Below the pieces are notes generated by a model, which was not told the origin of the DNA, searched no databases, and worked only from the letters and a program-made list of their open reading frames with translations. Shown here piece by piece: positions 6,475 through 7,613 of a stretch of DNA of 7,613 nucleotides. Position numbers and translations under genes: made by a program. The stretch spans positions 1 to 7,613 of the forward strand of contig JASLXL010000119.1 of NCBI GenBank assembly GCA_030740335.1. Direction: 5' to 3'. Positions within the stretch are counted from its first letter, which is position 1; each line of letters starts with the position of its first letter. This stretch comes from SAR202 cluster bacterium. Lineage in GTDB: Bacteria; Chloroflexota; Dehalococcoidia; SAR202; CAJWER01.

Positions 6475-7401
6475 TTGGACTTTGTAGGCAAGCGAAACTG
6501 GTTTTTCCTGCTATCGTTGCTGGTGATCGCGCCGGGCATTGTATTCTTGTTGATTGCACCAGGGCTGAAGCCTGGCATCGACTTCACCGGCGGATCGACG
6601 ACGGCGATAGAGTTTCGGGCTGAAGTCGATCAGGCTGACCTCAGAGGGGAACTGGCCCAGGCCGGCCATCCGGACTCGATCGTTCAAAAACTCGAGGAAC
6701 GCACCTTTTTCATTCGGACAAAGGAGTTGTCGGAGGAGGCCAAGGACACTCTCGTCGCGGCGCTAGAGAGCAGCCTGTCGCCGGACGGCGTTATAGTGCT
6801 TTCGTTCGACCTAGTATCACCGGTGGTCGCATCGGAGACGGTGTTAAGTGCGATCTGGGCGATTCTGGCCGCTGCGGTGGGCATTTTCCTGTACGTCTGG
6901 TGGGCCTTCCGCAACGTGCCCAGCCCGTTTCATTACGGTGCAGCCGCCATCGTGGCGTTGCTGCATGACACGATGGTGGTCGTTGGCATTTTCGCCATTC
7001 TTGGGGTGGTGGCTGACATCGAGGTCAACACGATGTTTCTCATCGCGCTGTTAACCGTGATCGGCTATAGCGTGAATGATACTATCGTTGTATTCGACAG
7101 ACTGCGTGAGAACGTTCTTCTCTATCCAAACCGGACGCTTGCTGCCAATGCCAACCTGAGTATCTCGGAGACCATCGGCAGGTCCCTCAATACGAGCCTG
7201 ACTCTGCTGTTCACGCTAATGGCACTGCTACTGTTCGGTGGACCGACGATCCGGGTGTTCCTGTGGGTGCTTCTAATAGGCGTGATTGCAGGGACGTACA
7301 GCTCGATAGGAGTAGCGACGAACCTCCTTGTCGCATGGGAAGCGGGCTCAATCGGCCGCCTGTTCCGCAGGGGCCGCCCCGAGACCGAAGCCAGCGTCTG
7401 A
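6475..7401 (+). CDS. secF: Protein translocase subunit SecF
   Basis: Small subunit of the SecDF proton-driven export motor in the cytoplasmic membrane. The 308 residues show the standard architecture: a first membrane segment (about 9-28), a short extracytoplasmic domain and five further segments between about 123 and 283. Family motifs are intact: GIDFTGG at 34-40, VSPVVAS at 114-120, ALLHD at 161-165, GYSVNDTIVVFDRLRE at 197-212 and ETIGRSLNTSLTLLFT at 232-247. The start is TTG at 6475, with AAGGAG upstream at 6462-6467; no better ATG or GTG precedes the membrane segment. It is the last gene of the operon, and its TGA is followed in frame by a second stop (TAG). It must pair with the SecD encoded just upstream; no yajC is visible in the window. 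Confidence 0.95.
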   Translation: MDFVGKRNWFFLLSLLVIAPGIVFLLIAPGLKPGIDFTGGSTTAIEFRAEVDQADLRGELAQAGHPDSIVQKLEERTFFIRTKELSEEAKDTLVAALESSLSPDGVIVLSFDLVSPVVASETVLSAIWAILAAAVGIFLYVWWAFRNVPSPFHYGAAAIVALLHDTMVVVGIFAILGVVADIEVNTMFLIALLTVIGYSVNDTIVVFDRLRENVLLYPNRTLAANANLSISETIGRSLNTSLTLLFTLMALLLFGGPTIRVFLWVLLIGVIAGTYSSIGVATNLLVAWEAGSIGRLFRRGRPETEASV

Positions 7402-7409
7402 TAGAGACT

Positions 7410-7437
7410 CGCCGGTCATATCATGCTATGACCGGCG
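7410..7437. terminator. Hairpin between convergent genes secF and SDR
   Basis: A perfect 11-bp stem (7410-7420 with 7427-7437) closes a 6-nt loop, 8 nt after the secF stop. Neither strand has a T tract after it, so it is not a classical intrinsic terminator. Its place between two convergent genes suggests a shared 3'-end-protecting or weak bidirectional terminator hairpin. Confidence 0.55.
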
Positions 7438-7514
7438 TTCGAGCCGCTGCGGCGTGAGGCGCTTCCGCCAACACCAGCATCGGTGCAACGCCCTATCCTA
7501 TGTCCGTAGTTGAA

Positions 7515-7613
7515 TTAGTATGTCGCTCTGCCTCCGCTGATGTCGAAGACCGCTCCAGTGCTGAACGAACACTCCTTGGACGCGAGCCACGCAACCAGAG
7601 CCGCCACTTCAGA
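7515..7613 (-). CDS. SDR family oxidoreductase, C-terminal end only
   Basis: The last 32 residues of a minus-strand gene whose remainder lies beyond the right edge. The visible part, with VAALVAWLASKE followed by STGAVFDISGGRATY and a TAA stop at 7515-7517, matches the C-terminus of classical short-chain dehydrogenases/reductases. These usually end in a conserved TG-x-x-x-x-(D/V)-GG segment before the last few residues. This part helps form the core next to the active site and the subunit interface, but it does not show substrate or cofactor preference. The frame is open to the window edge with no interruption. The gene converges on secF with a 113-nt gap that holds the hairpin at 7410-7437. 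Confidence 0.8.
   Translation of the reverse strand, partial: SEVAALVAWLASKECSFSTGAVFDISGGRATY

Overview
The window comes from a bacterial chromosome of moderately high GC content and holds ordinary housekeeping genes. It has two divergent operons, plus the tail of a third gene at the right edge. I found no mobile element, CRISPR array, phage gene or rRNA/tRNA gene. The lineage cannot be fixed from the sequence alone. A Chloroflexota bacterium (Dehalococcoidia/SAR202-like) would fit the separate secD and secF genes, the HD-containing CCA enzyme and the frequent non-ATG starts, but this is a low-confidence guess. Four of the six complete genes appear to start with TTG or GTG.

Layout from left to right. 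Positions 1-440 carry no recognisable protein gene, but about 170-345 is unusually rich in nested perfect inverted repeats. These could fold into a three-way-junction RNA. A leftward promoter-like sequence sits just beside them (354-380). Next comes a leftward operon of two genes: a DUF47/PhoU-like accessory protein (1501-2136) followed by a PiT-type phosphate permease (441-1460). Its upstream region (2137-2390) has a leftward promoter, a strong intrinsic terminator in the leader, and a perfect 11-bp tandem direct repeat of the same architecture as a Pho box.

A divergent rightward promoter with a perfect TATAAT (2440-2469) starts the second operon: peptide deformylase (def), CCA-adding tRNA nucleotidyltransferase (cca), secD and secF. 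These are tightly packed (13-nt gap, 8-bp overlap, 35-nt gap) and probably co-transcribed. Together they cover tRNA 3'-end maturation, N-terminal processing of new proteins and proton-motive-force-driven late steps of Sec export. An 11-bp stem hairpin (7410-7437) lies between secF and the convergent 3' end of a short-chain dehydrogenase/reductase gene (7515-7613, minus strand, cut by the window edge).

The best candidates for something undescribed are non-coding: the structured element at 141-346 and the leader of the phosphate operon, where a terminator and a Pho-box-like repeat suggest two layers of control. The protein genes belong to known families. The main oddity among them is a Thr/Ala/Pro-rich low-complexity insertion in the SecD extracytoplasmic domain.
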